DNA of 45,561 nucleotides from an uncultured Bacteroides sp. (GCA_900553815.1 USEY01000021.1:1-45561), one strand, 5' to 3'; counted from the stretch's first letter, positions 9,496-18,795 are shown. Program-made: numbers and translations. The notes: a model not told the origin generated them from the sequence alone.

Positions 9496-10098
9496 TTATC
9501 TGTAAATTTGATATTTCTTGATGTCATAGAAGTAGGGATACACATATTGCATGGCTGTTGAGTGTCCCATCTTCGAGGGAACAATCAGTTTGACATGGGC
9601 CATGTCGCGCACGTAGGGCAGCGGTACAAGCCAGCCGGCAGGTACGGAAGTGCCATAATACGAATACATATATCCTTGTGTAAAGATACCGGCGATGGAA
9701 GAGGAAGTGACGGTGTATTTGAATTCATCTACCGTCTCCACAGCATTCAGATTAGAGAGTGAAGTATCCTTATCCAATATGCTGTACTCCATAAAACGTA
9801 CCAGTATCAGGTCGTTGTTCTTTACTGTGTCAGCCAGGTTATCCGAACCTTTGTCAACAATCTGCATATACACACCGCTCGACAGCTGTACGTATTCGTT
9901 TTTGCTTACGTCGGTAGTAGAGTCGTTGTTGAAGAATTCCGTCTGGCTGATGACCTGTATGTCGTTGTCTCTGATGAAGGCTGCTATGGCATCGTCTTCT
10001 TCTTCCAGCATTTCCGCGTAAGTCTTGGAATCGTCACATGCCTGGAAGGCAAAGCTAAAGGCCAGTAAAGATAAAAATAGTAAAACAAGTTTCTTCAT
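9496..10098 (-). CDS. DUF4827 family lipoprotein
   Basis: The 200-residue protein has a lipoprotein signal peptide: MKKLVLLFLS start, hydrophobic core, and a lipobox ending at Cys21 (AFQAC). It should be an envelope lipoprotein facing the periplasm. The remainder resembles DUF4827, a Bacteroidota family related in appearance to FKBP-type/GldI-like lipoproteins (segments YVQLSSGVYMQIVDKG, ILVRFMEY and WLVPLPYV); no peptidyl-prolyl isomerase active site can be confirmed by eye. It lies between nrnA and glmM, all on the minus strand. A possible -7 element, TATTTTTG on the minus strand, lies at 10205-10212 without a clear -33 partner. Confidence 0.75.
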   Translation of the reverse strand: MKKLVLLFLSLLAFSFAFQACDDSKTYAEMLEEEDDAIAAFIRDNDIQVISQTEFFNNDSTTDVSKNEYVQLSSGVYMQIVDKGSDNLADTVKNNDLILVRFMEYSILDKDTSLSNLNAVETVDEFKYTVTSSSIAGIFTQGYMYSYYGTSVPAGWLVPLPYVRDMAHVKLIVPSKMGHSTAMQYVYPYFYDIKKYQIYR

Positions 10099-10274
10099 TG
10101 TTGGTCAATTGGTGTTAATAAGGGATATGCACATAGTCTTTGTCTATGGTATTTGGCTTTATGGACCTGCCATATCGGGTGCATACTCCGTTCATAATTC
10201 AGCACAAAAATATCTTATTTCTTTGGAAAGGAAGTATTTGATACGCGAAAGTTCGTATCTTTTAACCTTTTCGA

Positions 10275-11312
10275 CTACTTTTTGGCAGTAAGCAACGGCT
10301 TGTATTTTTCCAGTGCTTTTTCCAGTACGGTTTTGGCTTCTTCTATCGTACCGTAGAATTCTCCTCCCGAGGCATTCAGGTGTCCTCCACCGTTGAAGAA
10401 TTCTGCTGCCAGCTTGTTGCAGGGGAAAGTGCCTACCGAGCGAAGCGAAACCTTTATCATCGGCTTTTCGGTGTCTTCGCGCAAGAAGCAGGAGAATACC
10501 ACATTCTTGATGCTGAGCGGTATGTTGACAAAGCCTTCGCTGTCGCCCCTGATGTAGTTGAAGCTTTTCTGCTCTTTGCCTGTCAGGGTGATAAGCGCGG
10601 CGCAATAGTCGTGGTATACAGTCATTTCAGACAAGACGTGTCCCATAAGGCGCAGGCGGCTTTCCGAATAGGTGTTGAACACTTTGCGGTAGATAGCGTC
10701 CTTGTCTATGCCTTTAGACAGCAGCTCGCTGATGATGAAGTATATCTCGCGGTTGTTTGAATTGTACGTGAAACCTCCCGTGTCGGTCATCATGCCCGTA
10801 TAGATACATTCGGCACACTCCTTGGTGATGTCGCTGAAGTTACCCATACGGCAAATCAGACGAAATACCAGCTCTGATGTAGAGGAAATCTGCGGGTGCG
10901 AGATGGTAATGCGGCAAAAGTCTTCGGGATACAGATGGTGGTCTATCAAAATCTTGCGGGCCGGTGAATTCTTTATGGCATCGGCCATGGCATCAATGCG
11001 GCTCAGTGCGTTGAAGTCCAGGCAGCAGATGATGTCGGCCTCGTTTATCAACTTGTCGGCGAATTCCTTGTAGCGGTCGTACTGCAAGATGTCCTTGCTG
11101 CCCGGCATCCACTTCAAGAAGTCGGGAAATGCGTTGGGAACTATCACGTTTGCCGTCTTCTCCTGGGTGTTGAGGAAGTGCCACAAACCCAGTGACGAAC
11201 CTATGGCGTCTCCGTCGGGTGCTACGTGCGATACTATGACTATCTTTTCGGCATGTCCCAGCCACTTGGCAAAATGCTCTACGTTGGATTGCTCAATTAC
11301 TTTGGTAAGCAT
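10275..11312 (-). CDS. nrnA: DHH-family phosphoesterase (NrnA-like oligoribonuclease/pAp phosphatase)
   Basis: From ATG 11312 the protein has 345 residues. The N-terminal DHH domain shows VSHVAPDGDAIGSSL (metal-binding DGDA) and LIDHH; the C-terminal DHHA1 domain shows GGGHLNASGG. NrnA-like enzymes degrade short RNA oligonucleotides or dephosphorylate 3'-phosphoadenosine-5'-phosphate; some relatives act on cyclic dinucleotide products. The open frame extends 84 codons upstream, but that part crosses the promoter and is not conserved-looking. A full promoter sits 32 nt before the chosen start, which supports it. Confidence 0.85.
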   Translation of the reverse strand: MLTKVIEQSNVEHFAKWLGHAEKIVIVSHVAPDGDAIGSSLGLWHFLNTQEKTANVIVPNAFPDFLKWMPGSKDILQYDRYKEFADKLINEADIICCLDFNALSRIDAMADAIKNSPARKILIDHHLYPEDFCRITISHPQISSTSELVFRLICRMGNFSDITKECAECIYTGMMTDTGGFTYNSNNREIYFIISELLSKGIDKDAIYRKVFNTYSESRLRLMGHVLSEMTVYHDYCAALITLTGKEQKSFNYIRGDSEGFVNIPLSIKNVVFSCFLREDTEKPMIKVSLRSVGTFPCNKLAAEFFNGGGHLNASGGEFYGTIEEAKTVLEKALEKYKPLLTAKK

Positions 11313-11344
11313 ACTATTATGGATGTTTTTCTTGAAACAGTCGG

Positions 11345-11376
11345 CAAAAGTACGAAAACCGGGCATAATATTCAAA
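11345..11376 (-). promoter_or_regulatory. Promoter of nrnA
   Basis: On the minus strand TTTG (11373-11376), a 20-nt spacer and TACTTTTG (11345-11352) form a textbook Bacteroides promoter, 32 nt before the nrnA start. Confidence 0.65.
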
Positions 11377-11589
11377 AAAAGGTTGGGGAATAATTCTGTC
11401 AGGTTGCATACGCTGTTCCCTTTCTCTCCGTTGTTTTTCCGGTTGGTTGGAAAATAAATTTTTCCCGGCAGGATAAATAATGGCTTTGTCCGTGCTTCTT
11501 CCGTCGCCTGTGGCAAGTATGTGGAAGCGAATAGGGTAGACAGAAAGTAAAAAAGCCTGTCCAAGTAGGCACGTTAAAGGAATAATTCG

Positions 11590-11597
11590 TACTTTTG
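11590..11597 (+). promoter_or_regulatory. -7 element of the HD hydrolase gene
   Basis: TACTTTTG, 69 nt before the start codon. No clear TTTG lies at the -33 position. Confidence 0.45.
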
Positions 11598-11666
11598 CGC
11601 TCAATATGAACCGTTCCCCGGTCTGCGGACCATCTCGGTTTTTGGTAACGTATAAGTACAAAGATA

Positions 11667-12203
11667 ATGAATCCCATAGCAATAATAGACAAGTTCTATC
11701 CTGAAGAAAACGAATTGAAGCATATATTGCTGGATCATAGCCGTTCGGTAAGCGAAAAGGCTTTGGAGATAGCACACCGTCATCCCGAGCTGCAATTGGA
11801 CACCCCATTCCTAGGTGAAGCCGCCATGCTTCACGATGTCGGCATTTTCCTGACCGACGCTTCCGGCATTTTCTGTTTTGGCGACAAACCCTACATCTGT
11901 CACGGCTATCTGGGTGCCGACCTGATGCGTGCCGAGGGCTATCCGCGTCATGCTCTGGTATGTGAGCGTCATACCGGTGCAGGCCTTTCGCTGGAAGAAA
12001 TCATCAGGCAGCAGCTGCCCGTGCCCCATCGCGAAATGGTGCCGGTCAGTCTGGAAGAGCAGGTGATTTGTTTTGCTGACAAGTTTTTTTCAAAGACCAA
12101 GTTGGGCAAGGAAAAGTCGGTGGAGAAGGCCCGCAAGAGCCTTGAACGCTATGGCGAGGAAGGCCTGCAACGCTTTGACCGTTGGTGTGAATTATTTCTA
12201 TAG
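11667..12203 (+). CDS. HD-domain phosphohydrolase family protein
   Basis: The 178-residue protein contains an HD domain: H near residue 23 (LLDHSRSV), the HD pair in AAMLHDVGIF, and downstream histidines in YICHGYLG and CERHTGAG. The closing part (VSLEEQVICFADKFFSKT) carries the last Asp of the metal site. Such small HD proteins hydrolyse phosphoester bonds in nucleotides; the substrate is not predictable here. It is a single gene, divergent from nrnA across about 350 nt that holds both promoters. The following gene, lptD, has its own -7 box. Confidence 0.82.
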   Translation: MNPIAIIDKFYPEENELKHILLDHSRSVSEKALEIAHRHPELQLDTPFLGEAAMLHDVGIFLTDASGIFCFGDKPYICHGYLGADLMRAEGYPRHALVCERHTGAGLSLEEIIRQQLPVPHREMVPVSLEEQVICFADKFFSKTKLGKEKSVEKARKSLERYGEEGLQRFDRWCELFL

Positions 12204-12259
12204 TATGAAAATAGCCACTAAAAAATAGTCAAAAAGACGGGTTATCCGTATAAATTACG

Positions 12260-12267
12260 TACTTTTG
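12260..12267 (+). promoter_or_regulatory. -7 element of lptD
   Basis: TACTTTTG, 36 nt upstream of the proposed TTG start. The -33 region is not well conserved. Confidence 0.45.
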
Positions 12268-12303
12268 TCCCCTCTAAGTGGTATATATTAGCTGAAGAAT
12301 CCA

Positions 12304-15060
12304 TTGAAATCAAGAAAATTTATATCATATCCTATATTATTGCTGCTCTTGTTCCTATGTCTGGGCGAGGTAGGGGCTCAACGTCGTGTACAGCGCGGAG
12401 TACAGCCTGCCGGCCGTAGCATGAACCGTAGTACTGAGGGTACACCTTCCGACACGGTACGGGCGCAGGGAGTGGCTGCCAATGATTCTTTGCCTGCTGA
12501 CAGTCTGAATGCTCCCGAACCAAAGAAAAATGCGTTGGATGCTCCCGTCACCTACGAGGCCAACGACTCCATTGTCTTTACCCAGGGCGGATATGCACAT
12601 CTTTATGGACAAGGCAAGGTGAACTACCAGCAGATAGAGCTGGCTGCCGATGTCATTACGATGAACATGGATAGCAGCACCGTCTATGCCCACGGTGTGG
12701 AAGACAGCTTGGGGGTATTGCAAGGAAAGCCTGTGTTCAAGGATGGTGAGACGCCTTACGAAACCAATACCATTCGCTATAACTTCAAGAGCAAAAGAGG
12801 TATCATCAGCAACGTTGTGAGCCAGCAAGGTGAAGGGTACGTTACGGGTAACAATGCCAAAAAAGGCAAAAGCGACGAACTCTACATGAAGAACGGCCGC
12901 TATACCACGTGCGACAACCACGAGCATCCTCACTTCTACATGCAGATGACTTACGCCAAGGTGCGTCCCAAGAAGAATGTGGTGACCGGTCCTGCTTACC
13001 TGGTCATTGAAGACGTTCCCCTGCCGTTGGCAGTGCCATTCTTCTTCTTCCCCTTCTCCAGCAGCTATTCTTCAGGTTTCCTGATGCCTACTTATATGGA
13101 CGACTCCAGCCGTGGATTCGGTCTTACTGATGGAGGTTATTACTTTGCCATCAGCGACAAGATGGACCTGAAGCTCCGCGGTGACATCTTTACCAAAGGT
13201 TCATGGGCGCTGAATGTGGAGAGCAACTACGTGAAGCGTTATAAATATTCGGGCCTTCTGCAGGCCAGCTATCAGGTGACCAAGACCGGTGACAAGGGCT
13301 TACCCGACTATTCGGAGACAAAGGACTTTAAGATCGTATGGTCGCACCGCCAGGATGCCAAGGCCAATCCTAACTCTACATTCTCGGCCAGTGTGAACTT
13401 TGCCACCAGCAGCTACGAGCGTACCAACATTGGCAACCTCTACAATTCGCAGGCTATGTCGCAGAATACCAAGACGTCAAGTATCAGCTATTCGCGCAGT
13501 TTCCCCGACCAGCACCTGACCATTTCGGCCACCTCCAACATTGCGCAGACCATGGCCGACTCATCTATCAACATGACCTTGCCCGACCTCAACATCTCAC
13601 TCAGCACCATCTACCCCTTCAAGCGCAAGAAGCGTGTTGGCGAAGAAAAGTGGTATGAGAAGATTTCGGTGCGCTACACCGGTCGTTTCAAAAACAGTAT
13701 TGACACCAAGGACGACAAGCTTTTCAAATCCAATCTGATAAAAGACTGGGAAAACGGTATGCAGCATGATATTCCGGTCAGTGCTACCTTTACCCTGTTC
13801 AAGTATTTCAACCTGACGCCGTCGGTCAGCTATACCGAGCGCTGGTACACCCGTAAGGTAATGAAAGACTGGGACGACCAGCGGCAGCGCGAGGTGAACA
13901 CCGATACCATCTACGGTTTCTACCGCGTCTACAACTACAGTGCCAGCCTGGGTCTCAATACCAAGATTTACGGCATGTACAAGCCGCTGTTCTTTCCTAA
14001 AAAAGAATTGCAAATCCGTCATGTCATTACTCCTTCTGTTAGCATCAGCGCCACGCCCGACTTCGGTTCTGAGCGCTATGGCTACTACGACTCGTACATC
14101 AAGAATAACAAGGATGGCACGCGTGATACCGTGAGCTATTCTCCTTATGCCGGACAAATGTTCGGTGTGCCGGGACAGGGGCGTTCGGGAACCATCTCTT
14201 TCTCATTGTCCAACAACTTGGAAATGAAGTATAAGGATAAGAACGACTCTATCCGGAAAATCAGCCTGATTGATGAGTTGGGTGCCAATATCTCCTATAA
14301 TACGGCAGCTCAGGTGAGGCCGTGGAGCAACCTGACCCTGAATCTTCGTCTGAAACTGACCAAGAACTATACCTTCAGTATGAGTTCGACCTTTAAGACC
14401 TATGGTTATAAATTCGACTCTAAAGGAAATGTGGTAGACAACGACCGCACCGAATGGTCCTACGGCCGCTTCGGTATTTTCCAGGGCTATGGTTCTTCGT
14501 TCAGCTACACCTTGAACAATGACACCTGGAAGAAACTGAAAGCCAAGTTTACCGGCGAAGACGAGGAGGAAGATAAAAAAGACGAGAACCAGCAAGGCGA
14601 GGAAGGAGAAGAGGAAACAGGCACAGGATTGGGCAATAATAAGCAGAAGAAGCAGAAAGCCAAGGTCGATGCCGATGGCTATCAGGTATTCAGTATGCCT
14701 TGGTCGCTCAATCTGAACTACAGTTTCAATATATCCGAAGACCGCTCCAAGGCTATCAACCGCAAGACCATGCGCTATCCTTACCGCTATACGCACAACC
14801 TCAGTGCAAGTGGCAACATCAAAATATCCAATAAATGGGCCATCAGCTTCAACTCTGGCTACGACTTTGAGGCCAAGGAAATCGTGCAGACAGCATTCAA
14901 CATTACGCGCGACCTTCACTGCTTCAGCATGTCGGCCAGTCTGTCACCCTTCGGCCGTTGGAAATACTACAACTTTACCATCCGTGCCAACGCCAGCATC
15001 CTGCAAGACCTCAAGTGGGAGCAGCGCAGCCAGACGCAGAGCAACATTCAGTGGTATTAA
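12304..15060 (+). CDS. lptD: Outer-membrane LPS-assembly protein LptD
   Basis: The 918-residue protein has a signal peptide (MKSRKFISY then a leucine-rich core, probable cut after GEVGAQ). An OstA-like beta-jellyroll follows (roughly residues 80-190), then a long LptD-type beta-barrel rich in alternating aromatic and polar strands. LptD inserts lipopolysaccharide into the outer leaflet. The proposed start is TTG: an in-frame TAG lies at 12289-12291 and the first ATG comes about 39 codons in, after the signal peptide, so TTG 12304 is the only start that keeps the export signal. Near residues 752-795 there is a highly charged insert dominated by Glu and Lys, followed by Asn/Gln/Lys, probably a surface or periplasmic loop. 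The end converges on the broken CPBP gene, with no clear terminator between. Confidence 0.82.
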   Translation: MKSRKFISYPILLLLLFLCLGEVGAQRRVQRGVQPAGRSMNRSTEGTPSDTVRAQGVAANDSLPADSLNAPEPKKNALDAPVTYEANDSIVFTQGGYAHLYGQGKVNYQQIELAADVITMNMDSSTVYAHGVEDSLGVLQGKPVFKDGETPYETNTIRYNFKSKRGIISNVVSQQGEGYVTGNNAKKGKSDELYMKNGRYTTCDNHEHPHFYMQMTYAKVRPKKNVVTGPAYLVIEDVPLPLAVPFFFFPFSSSYSSGFLMPTYMDDSSRGFGLTDGGYYFAISDKMDLKLRGDIFTKGSWALNVESNYVKRYKYSGLLQASYQVTKTGDKGLPDYSETKDFKIVWSHRQDAKANPNSTFSASVNFATSSYERTNIGNLYNSQAMSQNTKTSSISYSRSFPDQHLTISATSNIAQTMADSSINMTLPDLNISLSTIYPFKRKKRVGEEKWYEKISVRYTGRFKNSIDTKDDKLFKSNLIKDWENGMQHDIPVSATFTLFKYFNLTPSVSYTERWYTRKVMKDWDDQRQREVNTDTIYGFYRVYNYSASLGLNTKIYGMYKPLFFPKKELQIRHVITPSVSISATPDFGSERYGYYDSYIKNNKDGTRDTVSYSPYAGQMFGVPGQGRSGTISFSLSNNLEMKYKDKNDSIRKISLIDELGANISYNTAAQVRPWSNLTLNLRLKLTKNYTFSMSSTFKTYGYKFDSKGNVVDNDRTEWSYGRFGIFQGYGSSFSYTLNNDTWKKLKAKFTGEDEEEDKKDENQQGEEGEEETGTGLGNNKQKKQKAKVDADGYQVFSMPWSLNLNYSFNISEDRSKAINRKTMRYPYRYTHNLSASGNIKISNKWAISFNSGYDFEAKEIVQTAFNITRDLHCFSMSASLSPFGRWKYYNFTIRANASILQDLKWEQRSQTQSNIQWY

Positions 15061-15159
15061 TGCCGTTGTTGGCAAAATATCCGATAAAGCTGTATCGTTG
15101 TCATGTCGTAACGAAACGACTGGGCAGGATATAAATCGGTACAGGTCTGTGTAAGGCTC

Positions 15160-15808
15160 CTAGTCTTTCTCCTCCCTCTTGTTAGGCATTGTATGTTGGA
15201 AAAGAGTAACCTTCTTCAGGCTTGAGATGGAAGCGGCCATGAATACCAGGCAAAACAATGCAATGACAATAATTCGTGTTTGAAATAAAATGTCCGAGCC
15301 ACTGCTATCATCCGGTTGCAGCCAGTCTATCAGGCACGAAACCGTATTGTTTATTGCGTGCATCAAAAAGCAAACCATGACGTTGCGACTTCTGTAATAG
15401 CAGGCATATTCCTAAAATACCGGCCATGCTTAGCGTATTGCTGGAGCAGGCTACACTGTAATCGTTTAAATCTAGAAAGGCCACAAAAAGGTTGATGGGC
15501 AATAGCGATGACAGCTTTAACAGAATGGCCCATAAATACAGTTTCTTATCCCTGCTTATTTCCGCGCGTAGATTCTTGGAAATAGTCAACCTTATGTATT
15601 TCCTTTTTATAAAGACAACTATTATCAGAAGATTGCCTATGATTAGGCTCGCATCGCCCAAGGTACTGCTGTTCATGATGTTTTCAAAAGAAACATCGTT
15701 TCCCAACAGGTATTTTTCTGCACAGAAGGCGAACGAATAAATAACGACCGGGGCTGCCAGCAGTGCGATAAAAATATAGAGCAGATAATATTGGGTGGCG
15801 CTTTTCAA
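15160..15808 (-). pseudogene. CPBP-type intramembrane protease remnant, frameshifted and deleted
   Basis: Two overlapping minus-strand frames form one decayed gene. The upstream frame (15308-15808) gives an N-terminal membrane part of several hydrophobic helices. The downstream frame (15160 to about 15390) gives the C-terminal part with YYRSRN and the HAINN motif typical of CPBP proteases (abortive-infection/CAAX-like family). The two join smoothly if one base is removed near 15395-15400. In addition the segment that should carry the catalytic EExxxR helix is absent between DLNDYS and MAGILGIC, suggesting an internal deletion of some 60-70 residues. The product cannot be an active protease. 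Family assignment rests on the C-terminal motif and topology. Confidence 0.6.
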
Positions 15809-16325
15809 GCATTGTTAGCTGTTTCCTCTTGATATTGATAGTTATTATTGTGTGCTGATATGTGTTTCCCTTATGTGCGGAATGATGCCGTGGGTGTTTT
15901 GGGGGGCTTTCCTGATTTTACTTGTTTCAGGCTTTGGTTTGAATGCAGCAATCTGAACAGATGTTTTCCTGCCTATGTCTGTATGATGGGCTCTATTGTC
16001 CCTGGGGCGGGGTGTCTTTAACTCCGGAAATCTTCATCCCAACCAGTCGGTAAAAATGAGGATGCAATCGTAGATTCTTTCGAAGAACTTCCCTATTTTT
16101 CTCCTTACCCCTTTCCAATAAATCTTTTTCATGATGTGATAAAGGTCTGATTCTTGTGTTGAATTGCTTGCGGCCTGTTGTTCCGTTTGTTTCTGAAGAT
16201 GGAAAGCTGAAACAGGCAGGCGCATACCCGGTTTCCTGTGTCAATCTGCCACGGGGTAGCTGGAGCCGGATAGGCGCCTGAAGTTCTTTTTTCCGGCTAT
16301 GTCTTTTTGCCGGACCGTTCTTTTC
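15809..16325. other. Intergenic region, mostly featureless
   Basis: Over 500 nt between the CPBP remnant and ung, both on the minus strand. Apart from one possible 32-codon ORF (16034-16132) I see no gene, strong hairpin or promoter. Confidence 0.5.
16034..16132 (-). CDS. Possible small basic amphipathic protein
   Basis: A 32-codon frame from ATG 16132 encodes a peptide starting MKKIYWKGVRRKIGKFF, with a hydrophobic, aromatic end (CILIFTDWLG). A basic half followed by a hydrophobic half is what small membrane-associated proteins look like. A longer frame through it and a second overlapping frame are also open, and no promoter or ribosome site supports translation, so this is only a candidate. 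Confidence 0.2.
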   Translation of the reverse strand: MKKIYWKGVRRKIGKFFERIYDCILIFTDWLG

Positions 16326-16988
16326 CTACCAGATGATTCCTGTTTCTCCGTGAGCCTTCAGGTACTCGTTGGTGCGGCTAAAGTGGTGGTTGCCGAAGAA
16401 ACCGTTATAGGCCGACAGGGGAGAAGGGTGCGCCGATGTCAGCACCAGGTGCTTGTTACGGTCAATGAAAGCCCCTTTTTTCTGTGCGTAGGCTCCCCAC
16501 AGGATAAAGACCAGATGCTCGCGTTCCTCGGCCAGTATGCGAATGGCGGCATCCGTAAAGGTTTCCCAGCCACGGTTCTGGTGCGACCCGGCCTGATGGG
16601 CGCGTACGGTCAGTGTGGCATTGAGCAGCAGCACTCCCTGCTCGGCCCAGCGTGTCAGGTTGCCGCTGGCGGGCGTGTCGGCTCCCGTGTCGTTCTTTAT
16701 TTCCTTGAAGATGTTCACCAACGAGGGCGGAAAAGGTACGCCGTCGTTCACCGAGAAACACAGCCCGTGTGCCTGGCCCGGTCCGTGGTAGGGATCCTGG
16801 CCTATGATGACTACCTTCACCTTGTCAAAGGGGCAGAGGTTGAAGGCATTGAAAATCAGTTTTCCCGGCGGATACACCGTGGTCTGCTTATACTCTTCGC
16901 GTACAAAGTCTGTCAGCCGTTTGAAATAATCCTTCTCAAATTCCGGTTGCAGGTGGCTCTTCCAGCTTTCTTCTATCTGAACGTTCAT
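16326..16988 (-). CDS. ung: Uracil-DNA glycosylase
   Basis: This 220-residue family 1 uracil-DNA glycosylase has the water-activating loop GQDPYHGPGQAHG (D65, H68) and the DNA-intercalating loop HPSPLSA near residue 187. It removes uracil from DNA as the first step of base-excision repair. Length and motifs are complete. It follows asnA on the same strand, but a strong terminator at 17066-17113 separates them, so it probably has its own promoter in 16989-17065. Only a weak TACCTTAG-like -7 box is visible there (minus strand, 17014-17021). Confidence 0.96.
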   Translation of the reverse strand: MNVQIEESWKSHLQPEFEKDYFKRLTDFVREEYKQTTVYPPGKLIFNAFNLCPFDKVKVVIIGQDPYHGPGQAHGLCFSVNDGVPFPPSLVNIFKEIKNDTGADTPASGNLTRWAEQGVLLLNATLTVRAHQAGSHQNRGWETFTDAAIRILAEEREHLVFILWGAYAQKKGAFIDRNKHLVLTSAHPSPLSAYNGFFGNHHFSRTNEYLKAHGETGIIW

Positions 16989-17065
16989 GATGTCTTTTCG
17001 TTTGATTCGGTTGCTAAGGTAGCAATATTATTTCATATCAGCCACCGGCACAGACAAAGAAAAGT

Positions 17066-17113
17066 GAGGACGGTACGTCAAATACCATCACTTGGTTTTG
17101 GCGTACCGTCCTC
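17066..17113 (-). terminator. Terminator of asnA
   Basis: GAGGACGGTACG (17066-17077) pairs perfectly with 17102-17113. An inner stem with few mismatches continues to a 5-nt loop, about 20 pairs in all. On the minus strand the T-rich ACTTTTCTTTG follows. Confidence 0.75.
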
Positions 17114-17129
17114 GTTGCTATGGCTATTC

Positions 17130-18167
17130 TTAAATCAGGTATATCTGGTGCTCCTTGCACTGCCGGCGCATGTCTTCGGGCCAGATGCTGGCCTGTATTT
17201 CGCCGATGTGTGCCTTGCGCAGGTAGTACATGCACAGGCGCGACTGCCCGATACCTCCGCCAATGGAGAGCGGCAGGGTGTCGTTCATCAGACGTTTGTG
17301 GAAGTAGAGCTCCAGGCGTTTCTCCTCGCCTTCCTCTTTCAGTTGTCGCAGCAGGGCTTTCTTGTCCACACGGATACCCATGGACGACAGCTCAATGCTG
17401 CGCTGCAGCACGTCGTCCCACAGCACCAGGTCGCCGTTCAGTCCCGGCAGGTCGTTCAGTCCCGGTGTAGTGTAGTCGTCGTAGTCCGGGGCACGCCCGT
17501 CGTGCTTCTTTCCGTCGCTCAGCTTGCAGCCGATGCCTATGATGAAGACAGCTCCATACTTCTGTGTGATGGCATGTTCGCGACATTTAGGTTCCAGGTC
17601 GGGGTATAGTTGTCTGAGCTCCTCTGCGTGGATGAAATGCAGCTTCTCGGGCAGGCAGGGCTTGATTTGCGGATACATTTCATATACCATGTATTCCGTG
17701 CGCACCATAGCCGAATAAATGCGGCTCACGATTTCCTTCAGGAACTCCACGTTGCGGTCCTCTTCCCTGATAACCCGTTCCCAGTCCCACTGGTCCACGT
17801 AGAGTGAGTGCAGGTTGCCCAGTTCCTCGTCGGCCCTGATGGCGTTCATGTCCGTGTAGATGCCGTAGCCCGGTTCAATGCTGTAGTCGGCCAGCGTCAG
17901 CCGTTTCCATTTGGCCAGCGAGTGCACCACTTCTGCCTGCGCGTCGCCCAGGTCTTTGATGGGGAACGATACGGCACGCTCCACGCCGTTCAGGTCGTCG
18001 TTTATACCCATGCCCTTCAGAACGAACAGGGGGGCCGTTACGCGTCGTAACCGTAGTTCCGACGACAGGTTCATCTGGAAAAAGTCTTTTATCTGCTTGA
18101 TGCCCAGCTCGGTTTGCTTCAAGTCTAACAAAGGTTTGTAACCCTCAGGTAGTATTAGGTAGCTCAT
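17130..18167 (-). CDS. asnA: Aspartate--ammonia ligase (asparagine synthetase A)
   Basis: The 345-residue protein matches AsnA along its length. Recognisable segments are the N-terminal helix with QTELGIKQIKDFF, FPIKDLGDAQAEVVHSLAKWKR, YGIYTDMNAIR and YVDQWDWE, and the C-terminal class II aminoacyl-tRNA synthetase-like motif SIGGGIGQSRLCMY. The cytoplasmic enzyme makes asparagine from aspartate, ammonia and ATP. A minus-strand TATCTTTG at 18212-18219 lies about 45 nt before the start, and the gene has its own terminator, so it is monocistronic. Confidence 0.96.
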   Translation of the reverse strand: MSYLILPEGYKPLLDLKQTELGIKQIKDFFQMNLSSELRLRRVTAPLFVLKGMGINDDLNGVERAVSFPIKDLGDAQAEVVHSLAKWKRLTLADYSIEPGYGIYTDMNAIRADEELGNLHSLYVDQWDWERVIREEDRNVEFLKEIVSRIYSAMVRTEYMVYEMYPQIKPCLPEKLHFIHAEELRQLYPDLEPKCREHAITQKYGAVFIIGIGCKLSDGKKHDGRAPDYDDYTTPGLNDLPGLNGDLVLWDDVLQRSIELSSMGIRVDKKALLRQLKEEGEEKRLELYFHKRLMNDTLPLSIGGGIGQSRLCMYYLRKAHIGEIQASIWPEDMRRQCKEHQIYLI

Positions 18168-18211
18168 TTGTTACTTATCTGTTATAAGGTTTGTACTGTT
18201 AATTTGATTGG

Positions 18212-18219
18212 CAAAGATA
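18212..18219 (-). promoter_or_regulatory. -7 element of asnA
   Basis: Reads TATCTTTG on the minus strand, 44 nt before the asnA start. No clear -33 TTTG. Confidence 0.45.
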
Positions 18220-18469
18220 GAAAGAATATTGATACTTGCTATATTTTGCTTAATAAAAATAGCAATTTGCTTTCTTTTTCTTTTTTCATGCTTGCAAAAT
18301 AACATATTATTCATAGTTATGGCGTTGTCATTATGTCGTCTGGCGCAGTCTGTCAGTTTACTTTCTTTCACTTGTAGGCCTTAGTCTGTTTCCTCCTGCC
18401 TGTACATGCCTCCGTAGTTCTATGGCGAAAAAAACAAGCCGAAAGTTAGGAATATGAATAGTTTTTTTA

Positions 18470-18477
18470 TACTTTTG
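18470..18477 (+). promoter_or_regulatory. -7 element of the tRNA-Arg gene
   Basis: TACTTTTG ends 12 nt before the tRNA. A TTAG at 18446-18449 stands at the -33 position with a 20-nt spacer. Confidence 0.55.
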
Positions 18478-18489
18478 TCCCCGCATTTC

Positions 18490-18562
18490 GGCCTGGTAGC
18501 TTAGTGAATAGAGCGTCAGATTCCGGTTCTGAAGGTCGTGGGTTTGACTCCCACCCGGGTCA
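18490..18562 (+). tRNA. tRNA-Arg (anticodon CCG)
   Basis: The 73 nt fold as a cloverleaf. The acceptor stem is GGCCTGG with CCGGGTC (two G-U pairs), the anticodon stem TCAGA/TCTGA with loop TTCCGGT (anticodon CCG, reading CGG), and the T stem GTGGG/CCCAC with loop TTTGACT. The discriminator is A and the 3' CCA is not encoded. Promoter and terminator fit closely, so it is a single-gene unit. Confidence 0.93.
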
Positions 18563-18566
18563 CTGT

Positions 18567-18600
18567 AAGAGGAAAAGCAGCAATGTTTTTCCTCTTTTTT
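18567..18600 (+). terminator. Terminator of tRNA-Arg
   Basis: AAGAGGAAAA (18567-18576) pairs with TTTTCCTCTT (18587-18596), and a T run follows to 18600. Confidence 0.85.
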
Positions 18601-18776
18601 ATTATTCTCTTATTTAGGCAGTCTTTCAATTGACGACTCTCTTATTGCTTTTCTCTCTTTAATTTCAGGGCTATATTTTATAATAGTTGTTTGTGTGTCA
18701 ATGCTGAACCGTCAATCTAGGTGAATCGGTATTATAAGGTATTTAAGTCTCTCGGTATTGGTTGTTTGTTATAAGT

Positions 18777-18795
18777 CCCCGCATCAAGTGCGGGG
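18777..18795. repeat. REP-like GC hairpin
   Basis: CCCCGCA, a 5-nt loop TCAAG and TGCGGGG, followed by TGACAG. Hairpins of this kind occur as dispersed repeats in many bacterial genomes. Its partner in style is the hairpin at 28324-28356. Confidence 0.5.

Noticed and set aside
16299..17609. 436-residue plus-strand frame covering ung and asnA
   Set aside because: It runs opposite to two clear enzymes and across the asnA terminator, and has no domain or promoter.
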